DNA from: an uncultured Oscillospiraceae bacterium
GTDB lineage: Bacteria; Bacillota; Clostridia; Oscillospirales; Acutalibacteraceae
Assembly: GCA_905193225.1 (NCBI GenBank)
Contig: CAJJNV010000006.1
Coordinates: 18,481 to 82,480, forward strand
Direction of reading: 5' to 3'
Length of the DNA: 64,000 bases
Part shown: positions 9,095 to 18,415 of the stretch, piece after piece
How the letters are laid out: every line of letters begins with the position of its first letter
Numbering within the stretch: position 1 is the first letter of the stretch
Notes under the pieces: generated by a model
The model's database searches: none
Told to the model about the DNA's origin: nothing
What the model saw: only the letters and a program-made list of their open reading frames with translations
Made by a program: the position numbers and the translations under genes

Positions 9095-10366
9095 ATGGTA
9101 CGAGCAATAGTTGGTGCAAACTGGGGCGACGAAGGTAAGGGTAAAATTACCGATATGTTCGCCGCAAAATCCGACATTGTTGTCCGCTTTCAGGGCGGCG
9201 CAAACGCCGGTCACACCATCATAAACGACAAGGGTAAAACCGTCCTTCACCTGCTCCCCTCGGGAGTCTGCTATGACCACATTGTCAATGTCATCGGAAA
9301 CGGTGTGGCTCTTAATGTTCCCACCTTTATAAATGAGCTTAATATGCTCAAGGAAAAGGGAATAGACCCTAAAATTCTCATTTCCGAGCGAGCTCAGATG
9401 GTTATGCCTTACCACGTGCTTTTCGACCAGTATGAGGAGGAACGCCTTAAGGGTAAGTCCTTCGGCTCGACCAAATCGGGCATCGCACCCTTCTATTCGG
9501 ATAAATATGCCAAGATCGGTATTCCGGTCTGCGAGCTTTTCTATCCCGAGCGTCTGAGGGAACGCCTGGCCTCGGTTCTCGAAGTCAAAAACCTGCTGCT
9601 TACCCACCTTTATCATAAGCCTACACTTTCGGTGGACGAGATTTTCGACACCCTTATGGAATATAAATCCCAGATCGAGCCTTATGTCTGCAACACCTTT
9701 GCATATCTCCAGAAGGCTCAGGATGAGGGAAAAAACATTCTGCTTGAGGGTCAGCTGGGTTCGCTTAAGGATCCCGATTTCGGTATTTATCCCTTTACGA
9801 CCTCTTCCCACACGGTGGCCGGATACGGTGCCATCGGCGCAGGTATCGCACCCTATAACATTAAGGAAATTGTGACCGTCGTTAAGGCATATTCCAGTGC
9901 CGTCGGCGCAGGCCCATTTGTCAGCGAGATGTTCGGCGAGCAGGCCGACGAGCTTCGCCGACGCGGAGGAGACAGCGGAGAGTTTGGCGCAACCACCGGC
10001 CGTCCCAGAAGAATGGGCTGGTTTGATGCAGTGGCCACGAGATACGGCTGCCGCGCTCAGGGAGCTACCAATGTGGCTCTCACCGTACTCGATGCCCTCG
10101 GATACCTTGACGAGCTTAAAATCTGCGTAGGATACGACATCAACGGCACCGTTACAAAGGATTTCCCGGTTAACGCCAAGCTTGAGATCGCAAAGCCGGT
10201 ATACATCACTCTTCCCGGTTGGAAGACCGACATCAGGGGAATCAAAAATTTCGACGATCTGCCCGAAAACTGCAAAAATTATGTGGAGACCATCGAAAAG
10301 GAGATCGGTGTGCACATCGGCATTGTTACCAATGGCCCTAAGAGAGAGGAATTTATTCTCAGATAA
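9095..10366 (+). CDS. purA: Adenylosuccinate synthetase
   Basis: GTP-dependent enzyme joining IMP and aspartate to adenylosuccinate, the substrate of the neighbouring PurB. It has 423 residues. The P-loop GANWGDEGKGKITD and FQGGANAGHTI lie at the N-terminus, and GEFGATTGRPRRMGWFD and the C-terminal TLPGWKTDIRG guanine-binding region are clear. The ATG at 9095 follows AAAGGATTG. A strong terminator follows at 10404, closing a purB-purA unit. Confidence 0.97.
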   Translation: MVRAIVGANWGDEGKGKITDMFAAKSDIVVRFQGGANAGHTIINDKGKTVLHLLPSGVCYDHIVNVIGNGVALNVPTFINELNMLKEKGIDPKILISERAQMVMPYHVLFDQYEEERLKGKSFGSTKSGIAPFYSDKYAKIGIPVCELFYPERLRERLASVLEVKNLLLTHLYHKPTLSVDEIFDTLMEYKSQIEPYVCNTFAYLQKAQDEGKNILLEGQLGSLKDPDFGIYPFTTSSHTVAGYGAIGAGIAPYNIKEIVTVVKAYSSAVGAGPFVSEMFGEQADELRRRGGDSGEFGATTGRPRRMGWFDAVATRYGCRAQGATNVALTVLDALGYLDELKICVGYDINGTVTKDFPVNAKLEIAKPVYITLPGWKTDIRGIKNFDDLPENCKNYVETIEKEIGVHIGIVTNGPKREEFILR

Positions 10367-10403
10367 GGCGATTTTGCGTAGTTTTCAGAAAAAAGATAAA
10401 ATT

Positions 10404-10435
10404 AAAGGGAACGGATTTTTCCGTTCCCTTTTTTT
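10404..10435 (+). terminator. intrinsic terminator after purA
   Basis: AAAGGGAACGGA pairs perfectly with TCCGTTCCCTTT across a TTTT loop and runs into TTTTTTT. The remaining bases to 10522 hold no recognisable feature. Confidence 0.95.
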
Positions 10436-10522
10436 GCGGGCTTAATATTGTCGGATGGCGTGGGCACAGATTCGTGCACAATAATTTACCCTGCTGGGTT
10501 GACAGGTGGAATTTGTTTATCA

Positions 10523-12439
10523 TTATTCCGATATTTCGTTTTCGAGGGACGAGAGGCTATCGGATGCCTGCTCCCACTGCGTAATAATCTCTTCCTCCTG
10601 CTGCTTTAATTGCTGAAGGACGGTTGTCAGTTCAAGTATTTTTTCGTAATCGTCCGAATGGTCGGAAATTTCCTGCTCAACGGTTGCTATCTGCTCGGAA
10701 AGCTGCTCGGCTGTCTGCTCGAGACGGGAGATCTGCCCCTTAAGCTTTCGCAGATTCGATTCGTTTTGCTTGCGCTTTTTATACTGCTCTCCGCCGCTGC
10801 CAATTGGCTTTTTCTGCTTCTTTTCAGGAAGGTTATCCCTGCTGAACTGCTCGAGATAGGCATCGTAACCGCCCTTAAACTCGGCTACGCCGTTTCCCGA
10901 CAGATAATAGATCCGGTCGGACAGGCGGTTTATGAGATAGCGGTCGTGGGTAACCATTAAAACTGTTCCGTCAAAGCCCTCAATTGCATCTTCAAGCGCC
11001 TGGCGGGAGCCTATGTCAAGATGGTTGGTTGGTTCATCGAGAATGAGAAAATTTGCACCCGACAGCATCATTTTGACTATGGCCGTTCTTGCCCGCTCGC
11101 CGCCCGACAGGGCGGATATCTTTTTAAAGACATCATCCCCCTTAAAAAGAAAGGCTGCAAGGGCGTTTCTGACCGTCGTTTGGGAAAGAGCAGGGACGCT
11201 TTTCCATACCTCTTCAAGAACGGTGTTTTGCTCGTTAAGGCTTTCCTGGGCCTGGTCGTAATATGCGTTTTTTACCCCTATGCCGAAGGATATGTTGCCC
11301 TTTCCGGCATACTGCCCGGTTATCTGCTTTAAAAGGGTGGTCTTTCCGCAGCCGTTTGCGCCGAGCAAAAATACTCTTTCGTTTTTGTGAATCTCTATGT
11401 CCACGTTTTCGTATATTTTCTTGTCGCCGAAGGCCATACAAAGGCCGTTTGCAGTTAAAACGTCATAGGGGCAGGGAGCGTTTGCGCTGAAGGTGAATCT
11501 GACCGTTTCGATTTCCTTTTCGGGCGTTTCAAGCCGGCTTTCCAGCTTTTCAATGACCTTTTCCTTGCTTTCGGCCCGCTTGACCGATTTTTCCTTGTTC
11601 CAGCGTTTAAGCTCGGTGACGGTTTCTTTAAGGCGGTTTATTTCCCTCATCTGGTTGTCGTAGTGCTTCTTTTCAATCTCCCGCCGTTTTTGCTTTTCGA
11701 TAAGGTAGTTTGAATAGTTGCCTGAAAATACCGTTAATCGGCCGTTTTCAAGCTCGGCCGTGCGATTGGTTATTTTGTCGAGGAAATAACGGTCGTGGGA
11801 AACGACGATATAACCGCCCGAGAAGTTTTTAAGGTATTCCTCCAGCCATTCTACCGCCTTTATATCGAGATGGTTGGTAGGCTCGTCCAGCAACAAAAAA
11901 TTAGCTCCCGATATAAGCAGGCAGGCAAGGCTTATTTTCGACCGCTGACCGCCGCTTAAGGTGTTTATTGGGCGGTTTATTTCCTCCTCGTTAAAGCCGA
12001 GACCTAAAAGCGCAGAACGGGCAAGACTGCGGAAAACAAGCCCTCCGTCACGTTCAAAGCCTTCCCGCAGCATCTGCTGCTTTTCGAGAAGTTCTTTGGA
12101 GGTTTCTCCCGATTCTATACGGCTTTCCACCTCAAAAAGCTGCTGTTCGGTCTTTAAAAGGTCGGTGAAAATACCGATGGCCATAGAATAGGGTGTGGCA
12201 CTTTCGTCCTTGCACAAAAACTGCTCCATAACCCCCAGTTTCAGGGATTTGGAGCAAACGACACCGCCGCCGTCGGGCAGCTGCTCGCCGGTTATTATCT
12301 TAAAAAGAGTGGACTTGCCGGCACCGTTTGCTCCGACTAGTCCGATATGGTCTTTTTGGTCGGCTTCAAGAGAAATGCCCGAGAAAAGGGTGCTTCCGCC
12401 GAAGGCCTTGGTCAGGTTTTCAAAAGAGATAAGCGCCAT
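10523..12439 (-). CDS. ABC-F family ATPase (YdiF/Uup-like)
   Basis: Soluble protein of two fused ABC ATPase domains with no membrane segments; the family acts on the ribosome in translation control or antibiotic protection. The 638 residues contain Walker A GANGAGKST (36-44), LSGGQRSK and LLLDEPTNHLD, then an arginine/lysine-rich linker, a second Walker A GANGCGKTT, LSGGERART and LILDEPTNHLD. A coiled coil rich in Gln and Glu ends the protein. Its ATG directly abuts the stop of the upstream MreB-like gene (TAAATG), so the two are translationally coupled. The subfamily is inferred from the C-terminal coiled coil; a resistance role cannot be claimed. Confidence 0.9.
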   Translation of the reverse strand: MALISFENLTKAFGGSTLFSGISLEADQKDHIGLVGANGAGKSTLFKIITGEQLPDGGGVVCSKSLKLGVMEQFLCKDESATPYSMAIGIFTDLLKTEQQLFEVESRIESGETSKELLEKQQMLREGFERDGGLVFRSLARSALLGLGFNEEEINRPINTLSGGQRSKISLACLLISGANFLLLDEPTNHLDIKAVEWLEEYLKNFSGGYIVVSHDRYFLDKITNRTAELENGRLTVFSGNYSNYLIEKQKRREIEKKHYDNQMREINRLKETVTELKRWNKEKSVKRAESKEKVIEKLESRLETPEKEIETVRFTFSANAPCPYDVLTANGLCMAFGDKKIYENVDIEIHKNERVFLLGANGCGKTTLLKQITGQYAGKGNISFGIGVKNAYYDQAQESLNEQNTVLEEVWKSVPALSQTTVRNALAAFLFKGDDVFKKISALSGGERARTAIVKMMLSGANFLILDEPTNHLDIGSRQALEDAIEGFDGTVLMVTHDRYLINRLSDRIYYLSGNGVAEFKGGYDAYLEQFSRDNLPEKKQKKPIGSGGEQYKKRKQNESNLRKLKGQISRLEQTAEQLSEQIATVEQEISDHSDDYEKILELTTVLQQLKQQEEEIITQWEQASDSLSSLENEISE

Positions 12440-13462
12440 TTATTCCACCATCAAGTCTTCGAGACTTCTGAAATGATAATCGTGATTTTTAAGCATACTG
12501 AAATCCTCAAGCGCCTTGCCAAGACCATTGACAACGCTGTTTTCGGGATCTTCGGCCATATTTATTTTGGTAGAAAGGCGGATTGAAAGCATTTCTGCCA
12601 TACCGTAGGTCAGCGCTCCGCCGCCGGTCAGCACTATGCCGTCCTCGGCAGTGTCGGCCAGCATCTCGGGAGCGGTGTGTTCAAAAACATCCTGTACCGA
12701 GCGAATGATATCGTCGGCCGTTTCGTTCATTACACGAAGAAGGTCACCCGAGGTTATCTCCACGCTTTGGGGAAGACCGCTGAAAAGGTTGATTCCGCTG
12801 ACAGTCATTCCTACTTCGACGGGACGGCGTTTGACGCAGCCTATCTGTTTTTTAAGCCTTTCGGCCGTTACGACACCGATGTTGACATTGTGTTCGTTTC
12901 GGACAAATTTAACGATGGCATCGTCGAATGCGGCACCGCCGGTTTTGAGCGAAACGCTTCGGGCAAGGCCGCCCATGGAAATAACGGCAATGTCGGTTGT
13001 GCCCTTGCCGATATCAATTATTGTTATGCCCTTAGGCGTTGAAAAGTCCATTCCCATTCCGATGACGGTGGCAAGAGGAGCTTCCACAAGGCAGACGTTT
13101 CTGGCACCGGCCGATTCCATTGCGTCAAGCACCGATCGCTGCTGAACGGCGGTTGTGCCGCAGGGAATGGCCACAATGGCTCTCGGACGGATGACTTTTT
13201 TGCCGCACACCCTATGGACATATTCTTTAAGCATAAGCTCGGCGGCGCGAAAATCGGCCACCGTGCCGTTTTCGATGGGGCAGACCGGTATGCGCAGATC
13301 GGAGGTTCTTCCGATGGCCCTGTATGCATCGTAACCGTAGTTTACAGCCTCGCCGGTCATATCGTTGACCGTTACCACCGACGGCTCGCAAAGGGCAATG
13401 CTTTTGCCCATAAATATTCTGGTGAAGTTTGTTCCAAGATCTATACCGATATCGGTTCTCAT
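12440..13462 (-). CDS. MreB-like actin homologue
   Basis: Bacterial actin that usually guides lateral wall synthesis. The 340-residue frame begins MRTDIGIDLGTNFTRIF. The phosphate-1 loop is DLGTN, the second is IDIGKGTTDIAVI, GGAAFDDAIV follows, and the adenosine motif is VLTGGGALTYG. The ATG at 13462 is preferred over one ten codons upstream because GGAG precedes it at proper distance. Compared with standard MreB, the opening loop (GTNFTRIF rather than GTANTLVY) and several surfaces differ, so this is probably an MreBH/Mbl-type paralogue. No mreC or mreD lies nearby. It is coupled to the ABC-F gene downstream. Confidence 0.85.
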   Translation of the reverse strand: MRTDIGIDLGTNFTRIFMGKSIALCEPSVVTVNDMTGEAVNYGYDAYRAIGRTSDLRIPVCPIENGTVADFRAAELMLKEYVHRVCGKKVIRPRAIVAIPCGTTAVQQRSVLDAMESAGARNVCLVEAPLATVIGMGMDFSTPKGITIIDIGKGTTDIAVISMGGLARSVSLKTGGAAFDDAIVKFVRNEHNVNIGVVTAERLKKQIGCVKRRPVEVGMTVSGINLFSGLPQSVEITSGDLLRVMNETADDIIRSVQDVFEHTAPEMLADTAEDGIVLTGGGALTYGMAEMLSIRLSTKINMAEDPENSVVNGLGKALEDFSMLKNHDYHFRSLEDLMVE

Positions 13463-13526
13463 ATTTCGCACTCCGTTATATTTTTTAAACATTGTTTGTG
13501 ATCAACATAGTTTGTACATCTAATCC

Positions 13527-13555
13527 ATTATACATTTTATCTGCCGTTATTACAA
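13527..13555 (-). promoter_or_regulatory. promoter for the MreB-like/ABC-F unit
   Basis: Read on the minus strand: TTGTAA (13555-13550), 17 bases, TATAAT (13532-13527), 65 bases before the MreB-like ATG. Confidence 0.8.
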
Positions 13556-13671
13556 GTGCATTTTTGAGGATTTATGAATTGAGGGGTGATTCGCGGGAAG
13601 ATAAGTATAGATATGTTTATTGACGGTAGGAAGGTGCAGAGGAAAAGTCTTTTGTTCACCGTAATGAACGA

Positions 13672-13865
13672 TACAGCATAGCTTTAGCCAAAGGGAACGC
13701 TGAGGCAAGCCAGCGCAGCTGACCTGAGGGCGGCAAGCGAGGGAGGTAAGGCTATAAGCAGGGAATAAGGCTTGGTTATTTGTTAGGTTTGTGTGTGAGC
13801 CGCGCCCTCTGTTCTCGGCAGGGCCGAGAATGCCTCAGTGCTCCCTGAGGCCGCCATGTGTGCAT
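13672..13865 (+). repeat. GC-rich structured repeat, copy A (about 190 bp)
   Basis: First of three related elements (others at 42401 and 58810). It opens with TACAGCAT and contains CAGC/GCTG, then an invariant perfect hairpin TTCTCGGC-AGG-GCCGAGAA. It closes with GCCTCAGTGCTCCCTGAGG, whose GCCTC pairs with GAGGC near the start (long-range stem). Copy A is the most diverged: its small hairpin has loop GCA rather than GTGA. It occupies most of the 494-base gap between the MreB-like gene and the GHL10 gene. The rest of that gap holds a TATTGACGGT motif at 13618 and the promoter above. Confidence 0.8.
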
Positions 13866-13956
13866 AGTGATTTTTTTGCACGGCTGATAGCCTTTTGTTT
13901 GTTCGTTGATAGTGGGATTTTCACTTTTTTTATTGCGTGAAAATGCCGCAGATTTC

Positions 13957-15255
13957 TCAGTTTATCGCTCCTTTAAGATTTTCCCGCTGAGCCGCTGCAA
14001 GCTCACTGTCGGCAAAAAGCGAGGAATAGTTATAAAAACAAATTCCTGCGCCGACTGTTTTTGCCTGCTCGGCCTGCCTTTTTAAAATGTCGGTGCTTTG
14101 CTTCCATTCATCGCTGCCGCCGTCGGTTTTACCAATTTTATATGGCGCAAGGCCTATTGTCAGTCCAATATTCCTGCCGCTGTCATTACATAGGCTTTGC
14201 CACGCCCATAAAAGGCTTGAAAAATCAAAGCCGTCTTTTGGATATTCATAGCCGAAATAAATCTGCGGGCAGATATAATCACAGTATCCTCCCTTGCACC
14301 ATTTCTTCACATCGGCAAACAGCACATCGGTATCCTTGCTTATGTCGGCGGCGGGACTTACCGAAAAAGTCATGCTCTGCGTCTGCTTTACTTCGTTATA
14401 CACCGCCTTCAGCATTTTGTTGACCGACTCCCGTCTGAAATCCTCAAGGGATAAAGGGTTTTCCGTGCTTACGGAATATTGCTCGTAAAGGGCACTGTCA
14501 AAGCTTTGATCGGCGGCGGGATAAAAATAATCGTCAAACTGGATGCCGTCGACGGTATAGCGGTCTATGACCTCCTTAACCCCCTTAACGATAAGCTCGG
14601 TGGATTTTTCGGATGACGGATTTAAATATGTGCCGGTATCGAGGGTGACAATCTCGCCCTTTTCAAAGGAAAAATCCCATATAGGGCTGTTTTGTGCAAT
14701 GCCCGAAAGACCGCTTTTGCCGCTTGCCGCACGGTAGGGATTTATCCATCCTTCTACACGTATGTTTCTGTCGTGGGCGAGGGTTATAAATTCCGAAAGG
14801 GGATCGAAGCCGCAGCCATCGCCCTGCTTTCCCGAAAGCTGATAGGAATAGGGAAATATATCGGAATTATAAAAGGCGTCGCAGTGGGAACGAATGTGCA
14901 GTATTACCGTGTTGAGGTTTAGATCTTCTATGTTGTCGAGGCATTTTTTCACATTGTCCCTGTATTGCTCGAGGCTTTTTCCCTTGATCATTTCGCCGAA
15001 TTCAAGATAATTTATCCATACGCCTCTGATGTCGGAGTAATCGGAAAGACCATAGGCTGACAGACCTTTTGTATCGGTGTTGTAGGATGATTGACCTGCT
15101 GCAAGGGTACTTTGTACGACGGCGTTTGTAACGGGATTTGTGCCGTCTGTGCCCGAAGCTTTTTTGCCGATTGCCGGGCAGGCTATTACGGCGGCGCAAA
15201 GTATTATAACAAGGACGGTAAGGAATCTCCTTGATGCCGATTTTTCTTTGTTCAC
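13957..15255 (-). CDS. GHL10-type (DUF187) secreted glycoside hydrolase-like protein
   Basis: The 432-residue product has a membrane or signal segment (FLTVLVIILCAAVIACPAI, residues 11-29) and then a linker. A TIM-barrel-like domain typical of the DUF187/GHL10 family follows: RGVWINYLEFG, NLNTVILHIRSHCDAFY, VEGWINPYR, DGIQFDDYFYP and CPQIYFGYE. Relatives include YngK-like proteins thought to act on cell-wall or surface glycans; the substrate is unknown. The start is a GTG at 15255 after AAAGGAG. Acidic residues in DGIQFDDYFYP are candidates for catalysis. It stands alone between two repeat elements. Confidence 0.85.
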   Translation of the reverse strand: MNKEKSASRRFLTVLVIILCAAVIACPAIGKKASGTDGTNPVTNAVVQSTLAAGQSSYNTDTKGLSAYGLSDYSDIRGVWINYLEFGEMIKGKSLEQYRDNVKKCLDNIEDLNLNTVILHIRSHCDAFYNSDIFPYSYQLSGKQGDGCGFDPLSEFITLAHDRNIRVEGWINPYRAASGKSGLSGIAQNSPIWDFSFEKGEIVTLDTGTYLNPSSEKSTELIVKGVKEVIDRYTVDGIQFDDYFYPAADQSFDSALYEQYSVSTENPLSLEDFRRESVNKMLKAVYNEVKQTQSMTFSVSPAADISKDTDVLFADVKKWCKGGYCDYICPQIYFGYEYPKDGFDFSSLLWAWQSLCNDSGRNIGLTIGLAPYKIGKTDGGSDEWKQSTDILKRQAEQAKTVGAGICFYNYSSLFADSELAAAQRENLKGAIN

Positions 15256-15324
15256 GATGGCTTTTCTCCTTTGTTGACAAGGATGGATTTTGCCCTTATA
15301 ATCAGAAAAAAGGAGGTGGGCAAG

Positions 15325-15870
15325 ATAACGGTTATTATAATTTATATTCTTGTCGTTTCGATAATATCAGCGGTTTTGACCGTTTAACCATAACGCACAT
15401 ATCCGAACACGCCTGAAACGGCCTATTAACGGTGCTTTTCGGCTTGTCGTCGCACATAGGCGTCAGCCTTATGTACTCCTCCGCATCGAAAATCCCTCAT
15501 TACTACACTCATTTCAGGCCGAAGAATTTTGTCGGTAAGAAAAATGCTCAGATACAAGGCAAAAGCGCAGTTTATCCTGTCGGATTAACGAGCATTTTAA
15601 CGCAGTATATGGGGATTTTTCTCCGCCAAAATCGTGTTTGTATATGTGCGTTATGGTTATGATAAATCGGCCGCCAAAAACGGAGGACAGCGTATAAGCG
15701 AAAGGTGTTTGCTCATTCTTGCGGCAATGGGCGGGGCGGGGACAATGCTTGCCGTTATGAAAACGATTAGGCACAAGACGAGAAAGACCAAGTTTATGGT
15801 GATGCTGCCGATGTTTTTCGGACTGCATATAATCGGGATTTGTTTGCTTGCGAGGTATGGAATTATGTGA
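15325..15870 (+). pseudogene. DUF1294 small membrane protein gene split by a MITE
   Basis: A hydrophobic N-terminal part (TVIIIYILVVSIISAVLTV) ends at 15384, and the C-terminal part resumes at 15660. Joined across the 275-bp insert the frame reads ...TVYDKSAAKNGGQRISERCL then LLILAAMGGAGTM, HKTRKTKF and MLPMFFG, the DUF1294 pattern. A Tyr codon is restored exactly if one TA copy is removed. AGGAGG (15311-15316) is placed well for a start at 15325, but that codon is ATA, and the only nearby GTG (15316) overlaps the ribosome site, so the start may also be lost. The function of DUF1294 is unknown. Confidence 0.85.
15385..15659 (+). mobile_element. 275-bp MITE-like element, copy 1
   Basis: The ends are 27-bp imperfect inverted repeats starting TAACCATAACGCACATA, with a TA at each outer edge that fits a TA target duplication as in IS630/Tc1-type elements. 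It carries no transposase. A second copy of identical length lies inverted at 34237 with about 16 differences. An open frame crosses the element, but most differences between copies change amino acids, so it is not a conserved protein. The insertion breaks a DUF1294 gene. Confidence 0.92.
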
Positions 15871-15919
15871 TACGGGTTTTGACGGAAATCTGCTCTCGGT
15901 ATGTATCAATTTTGATTTC

Positions 15920-15948
15920 TTTACTTTTTTTAAAGTCTGTGGTATAAT
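15920..15948 (+). promoter_or_regulatory. promoter for def-fmt and downstream genes
   Basis: TTTACT (15920-15925), 17 bases, TATAAT (15943-15948). The inferred leader to def is about 225 bases long, A/T-rich and with AAATGC repeated about four times between 15975 and 16050; no known riboswitch was recognised in it. Confidence 0.75.
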
Positions 15949-16179
15949 ACTTTAATACACATAGACTGCATTAGATAGGGCTTTAAATGCTTTGTTTAAA
16001 AAGAATTTTAAGGAAATGCAAAACGTCTTTAAGTAAATGCATAAATGCCTTGACGGAATGCCAAAATCCTTTAATAAAAATTTAAACGACCCTGCAAATG
16101 TGAAAATACAATATTATCGAATAAAATTTTGTCAAACAAAGGACAGGCCAAAACGGCCGAAAACAAAGGAGATATAAAT

Positions 16180-16632
16180 ATGGCGCTTAGGGTAATACTT
16201 AAAGAGGGAGACGAGCTTTTAAACAAGCATTGCAGAGAGGTTACGAGCTTTGACGAAAAGCTTCACACTCTGCTTGACGATATGGCCGAAACCATGTATG
16301 CCGCCGACGGTGTGGGACTTGCAGCACCTCAGGTGGGACTGCTTAGAAGGGTGTGCATAATCGATATCGGCGAGGGACTTTTAGAGCTTATCAATCCCGT
16401 TGTAACAAGGCAGAGCGGCAATCAGGAGACCGAGGAGGGATGCCTTTCCTGCCCCGGCAAGGTAGGTATAACAAAACGTCCTAATAAGGTCACTGTTGAA
16501 TATTTCGACCGCCACGGAAAAAAGAAAAAAATCACCGGTACCGAGCTTCTTGCAAAGGCGCTTTGCCACGAGATAGATCATCTTGACGGTATCCTTTACG
16601 CTCAGCACGTCATCAAATGGGTAACCGACTGA
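16180..16632 (+). CDS. def: Peptide deformylase
   Basis: Metalloenzyme removing the formyl group from new proteins. It has 150 residues. All three family motifs are intact: GVGLAAPQVG, EEGCLS (metal Cys) and HEIDHLDG (two metal His and the catalytic Glu). The ATG at 16180 follows AAAGGAG (16165-16171). It is followed by fmt, the formylating enzyme for initiator tRNA, so both ends of the formyl cycle are encoded together. In many Firmicutes priA precedes def; here a broken DUF1294 gene stands in that place. Confidence 0.96.
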   Translation: MALRVILKEGDELLNKHCREVTSFDEKLHTLLDDMAETMYAADGVGLAAPQVGLLRRVCIIDIGEGLLELINPVVTRQSGNQETEEGCLSCPGKVGITKRPNKVTVEYFDRHGKKKKITGTELLAKALCHEIDHLDGILYAQHVIKWVTD

Positions 16633-16750
16633 CCTTTTGACAATGCAATTGATTGACTGATTGATCGAGCAAGCGGTTGTGCGGCAGTTTTGCCGAAATA
16701 ATCAGCTGCCGAACGAATATCTATTATCTACCCTTTAAGGAGAATGCATT

Positions 16751-17686
16751 TTGAATATCATTTTTATGGGAACACCGGATTTTGCCGTGCCCTGTCTTGA
16801 GGCTCTTATAACCGCCGGACACGAAGTTTCGGCCGTATTTGCTCAGCCCGACCGCCCCAAGGGTAGAGGACATAAGCTCTGCCCGCCGCCGGTTAAGGAA
16901 TGCGCCGAAAAGCACGGTATTCCTGTTTTTCAGCCCGAGAAAATAAAAGGCAACACCGAGGTCTTTGACTTTTTGAGAAAAACTGCACCGCAGCTCATCG
17001 TTGTGGTGGCATACGGAAAGATTCTGCCAAGGGAGATTCTTGAAATTCCCGATTTCGGCTGTATTAACGTCCACGCATCGGTTCTGCCGAAATACCGCGG
17101 AAGCGCGCCCATTCAGTGGGCGGTGATAAACGGCGAAAGAGTCACGGGAGTTACCACCATGCTGCTTGACGAGGGGATGGACACGGGTGACATTCTGCTT
17201 TGCGAAAAATGCGATATTCCCGATAATATGACCGGCGGGGAGCTTTTTGATACCCTTGCTCCGCTGGGCGCTTCTCTTCTTATAAAGACGGTGGAAGGCA
17301 TAGAAAGCGGTCTTGTTTTCCCTCGAAAGCAGGATGAAAAGGAGGCCACATATGCCCCCATGCTTAAAAAAGAGGATGCGGCGGTTGATTTTTCAAAATC
17401 AGCAGCCACGATCAGGAATCTTATCAGAGGGCTTAATCCCTGGCCTGTGGCATACACCTTTGCGGGGAATATGAAGATAAAGATATATTCCGCCAAACCG
17501 GCCGGAGAGACCGGAAAAGCTCCCGGAACGGTCTTGGACGATAAAAAGTTTATTGTTGCCTGCAAAGATGGCGAGGCAATCGAGCTTTGCGAGGTACAGA
17601 TAGCGGGATCGAGAAGAATGAGCGGCGAGGAACTGCTCAGAGGTCACCCGATTCCTAAGGGCACAGTCCTTAAAAAGGAGGAATAA
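16751..17686 (+). CDS. fmt: Methionyl-tRNA formyltransferase
   Basis: Transfers a formyl group from 10-formyltetrahydrofolate to initiator Met-tRNA. It has 311 residues and starts with TTG (16751) eight bases after AAGGAG: (M)NIIFMGTPDFAVPCL. The formyltransferase core shows VHASVLPKYRGSAPI and GVTTMLLDEGMDTGDIL, containing the catalytic Asn-His-Asp region. The C-terminal OB-like domain is present (GLNPWPVAYTF). It ends two bases before the YugP-like gene. Confidence 0.96.
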   Translation: MNIIFMGTPDFAVPCLEALITAGHEVSAVFAQPDRPKGRGHKLCPPPVKECAEKHGIPVFQPEKIKGNTEVFDFLRKTAPQLIVVVAYGKILPREILEIPDFGCINVHASVLPKYRGSAPIQWAVINGERVTGVTTMLLDEGMDTGDILLCEKCDIPDNMTGGELFDTLAPLGASLLIKTVEGIESGLVFPRKQDEKEATYAPMLKKEDAAVDFSKSAATIRNLIRGLNPWPVAYTFAGNMKIKIYSAKPAGETGKAPGTVLDDKKFIVACKDGEAIELCEVQIAGSRRMSGEELLRGHPIPKGTVLKKEE

Positions 17687-17688
17687 CT

Positions 17689-18411
17689 ATGGGATACGGA
17701 TACGGTTACGGATACGGTTTCTACGGATACTATTTTCAGTATCTGCTTTTTATGCTGCCCGCCATTATACTTGTGCTTTGGGCACAATGGCTTGTTAAAT
17801 CACGCTACAAAAAATATTCCGGCATAACCACCTCTTTGAGGGTGACGGGAAAGGAAATGGCCGAAAGAATTTTAAAGGTAAACGGTATAAGCAATATCTC
17901 TGTCGCCCGCATAAGCGGTCAGATGACCGACAACTTTAATCCCAAGGCAGGGACGATCTTTTTAAGCGACGGGGTGTATGACTCCACCTCCATTGCCGCT
18001 GTGGGAATTGCTGCTCACGAGGCGGGACACGCCGTTCAGCATGCCACCGGGTATTTTCCCATTAAAGTCAGAACGGCTATTGTGCCGGTGTGCAACATCG
18101 GTGCGGGATTCGGATTGCCTCTTTGCGTGCTTGGCTGTATTTTTGCTTTTGAACCGCTGGTTTATATCGGACTTATACTTTTCTCCCTTGCAACGGTTTT
18201 CCAGCTTGTCACCCTGCCGGTTGAATTTAATGCCAGCAGAAGAGCGCTTGCATTTATCGAATCATCCGATCTTATCTCGCGGGATGAATATGTCGGCGCC
18301 AAAAAAATGCTGACCGCCGCCGCAATGACTTATGTGGCAGCCCTTGCACAAAGTATGCTGCAGCTGCTTTTCTATATCATCCGATTCACCGGAAACGAAA
18401 GGCGGAAATAA
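17689..18411 (+). CDS. YugP-type membrane zinc metallopeptidase
   Basis: The 240-residue membrane protein carries the zinc motif AAHEAGHAVQHATGYFP near residue 105 and several membrane segments, matching the neutral zinc metallopeptidase family of B. subtilis YugP. Its substrate is unknown. The first 16 residues are an unusual Gly-Tyr repeat (MGYGYGYGYGFYGYY) that precedes the first membrane helix. It sits inside the fmt-rsmB run with gaps of 2 and 4 bases, so it is certainly in the same transcript, as in several Clostridia. Confidence 0.9.
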   Translation: MGYGYGYGYGFYGYYFQYLLFMLPAIILVLWAQWLVKSRYKKYSGITTSLRVTGKEMAERILKVNGISNISVARISGQMTDNFNPKAGTIFLSDGVYDSTSIAAVGIAAHEAGHAVQHATGYFPIKVRTAIVPVCNIGAGFGLPLCVLGCIFAFEPLVYIGLILFSLATVFQLVTLPVEFNASRRALAFIESSDLISRDEYVGAKKMLTAAAMTYVAALAQSMLQLLFYIIRFTGNERRK

Positions 18412-18415
18412 CCCT

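Noticed and set aside
15432..15662. Open frame across the 275-bp element as a small protein gene
   Set aside because: The matching frame in copy 2 has about 10 amino acid changes from 13 base changes and no consistent start codon or ribosome site, so it is not under selection as protein.
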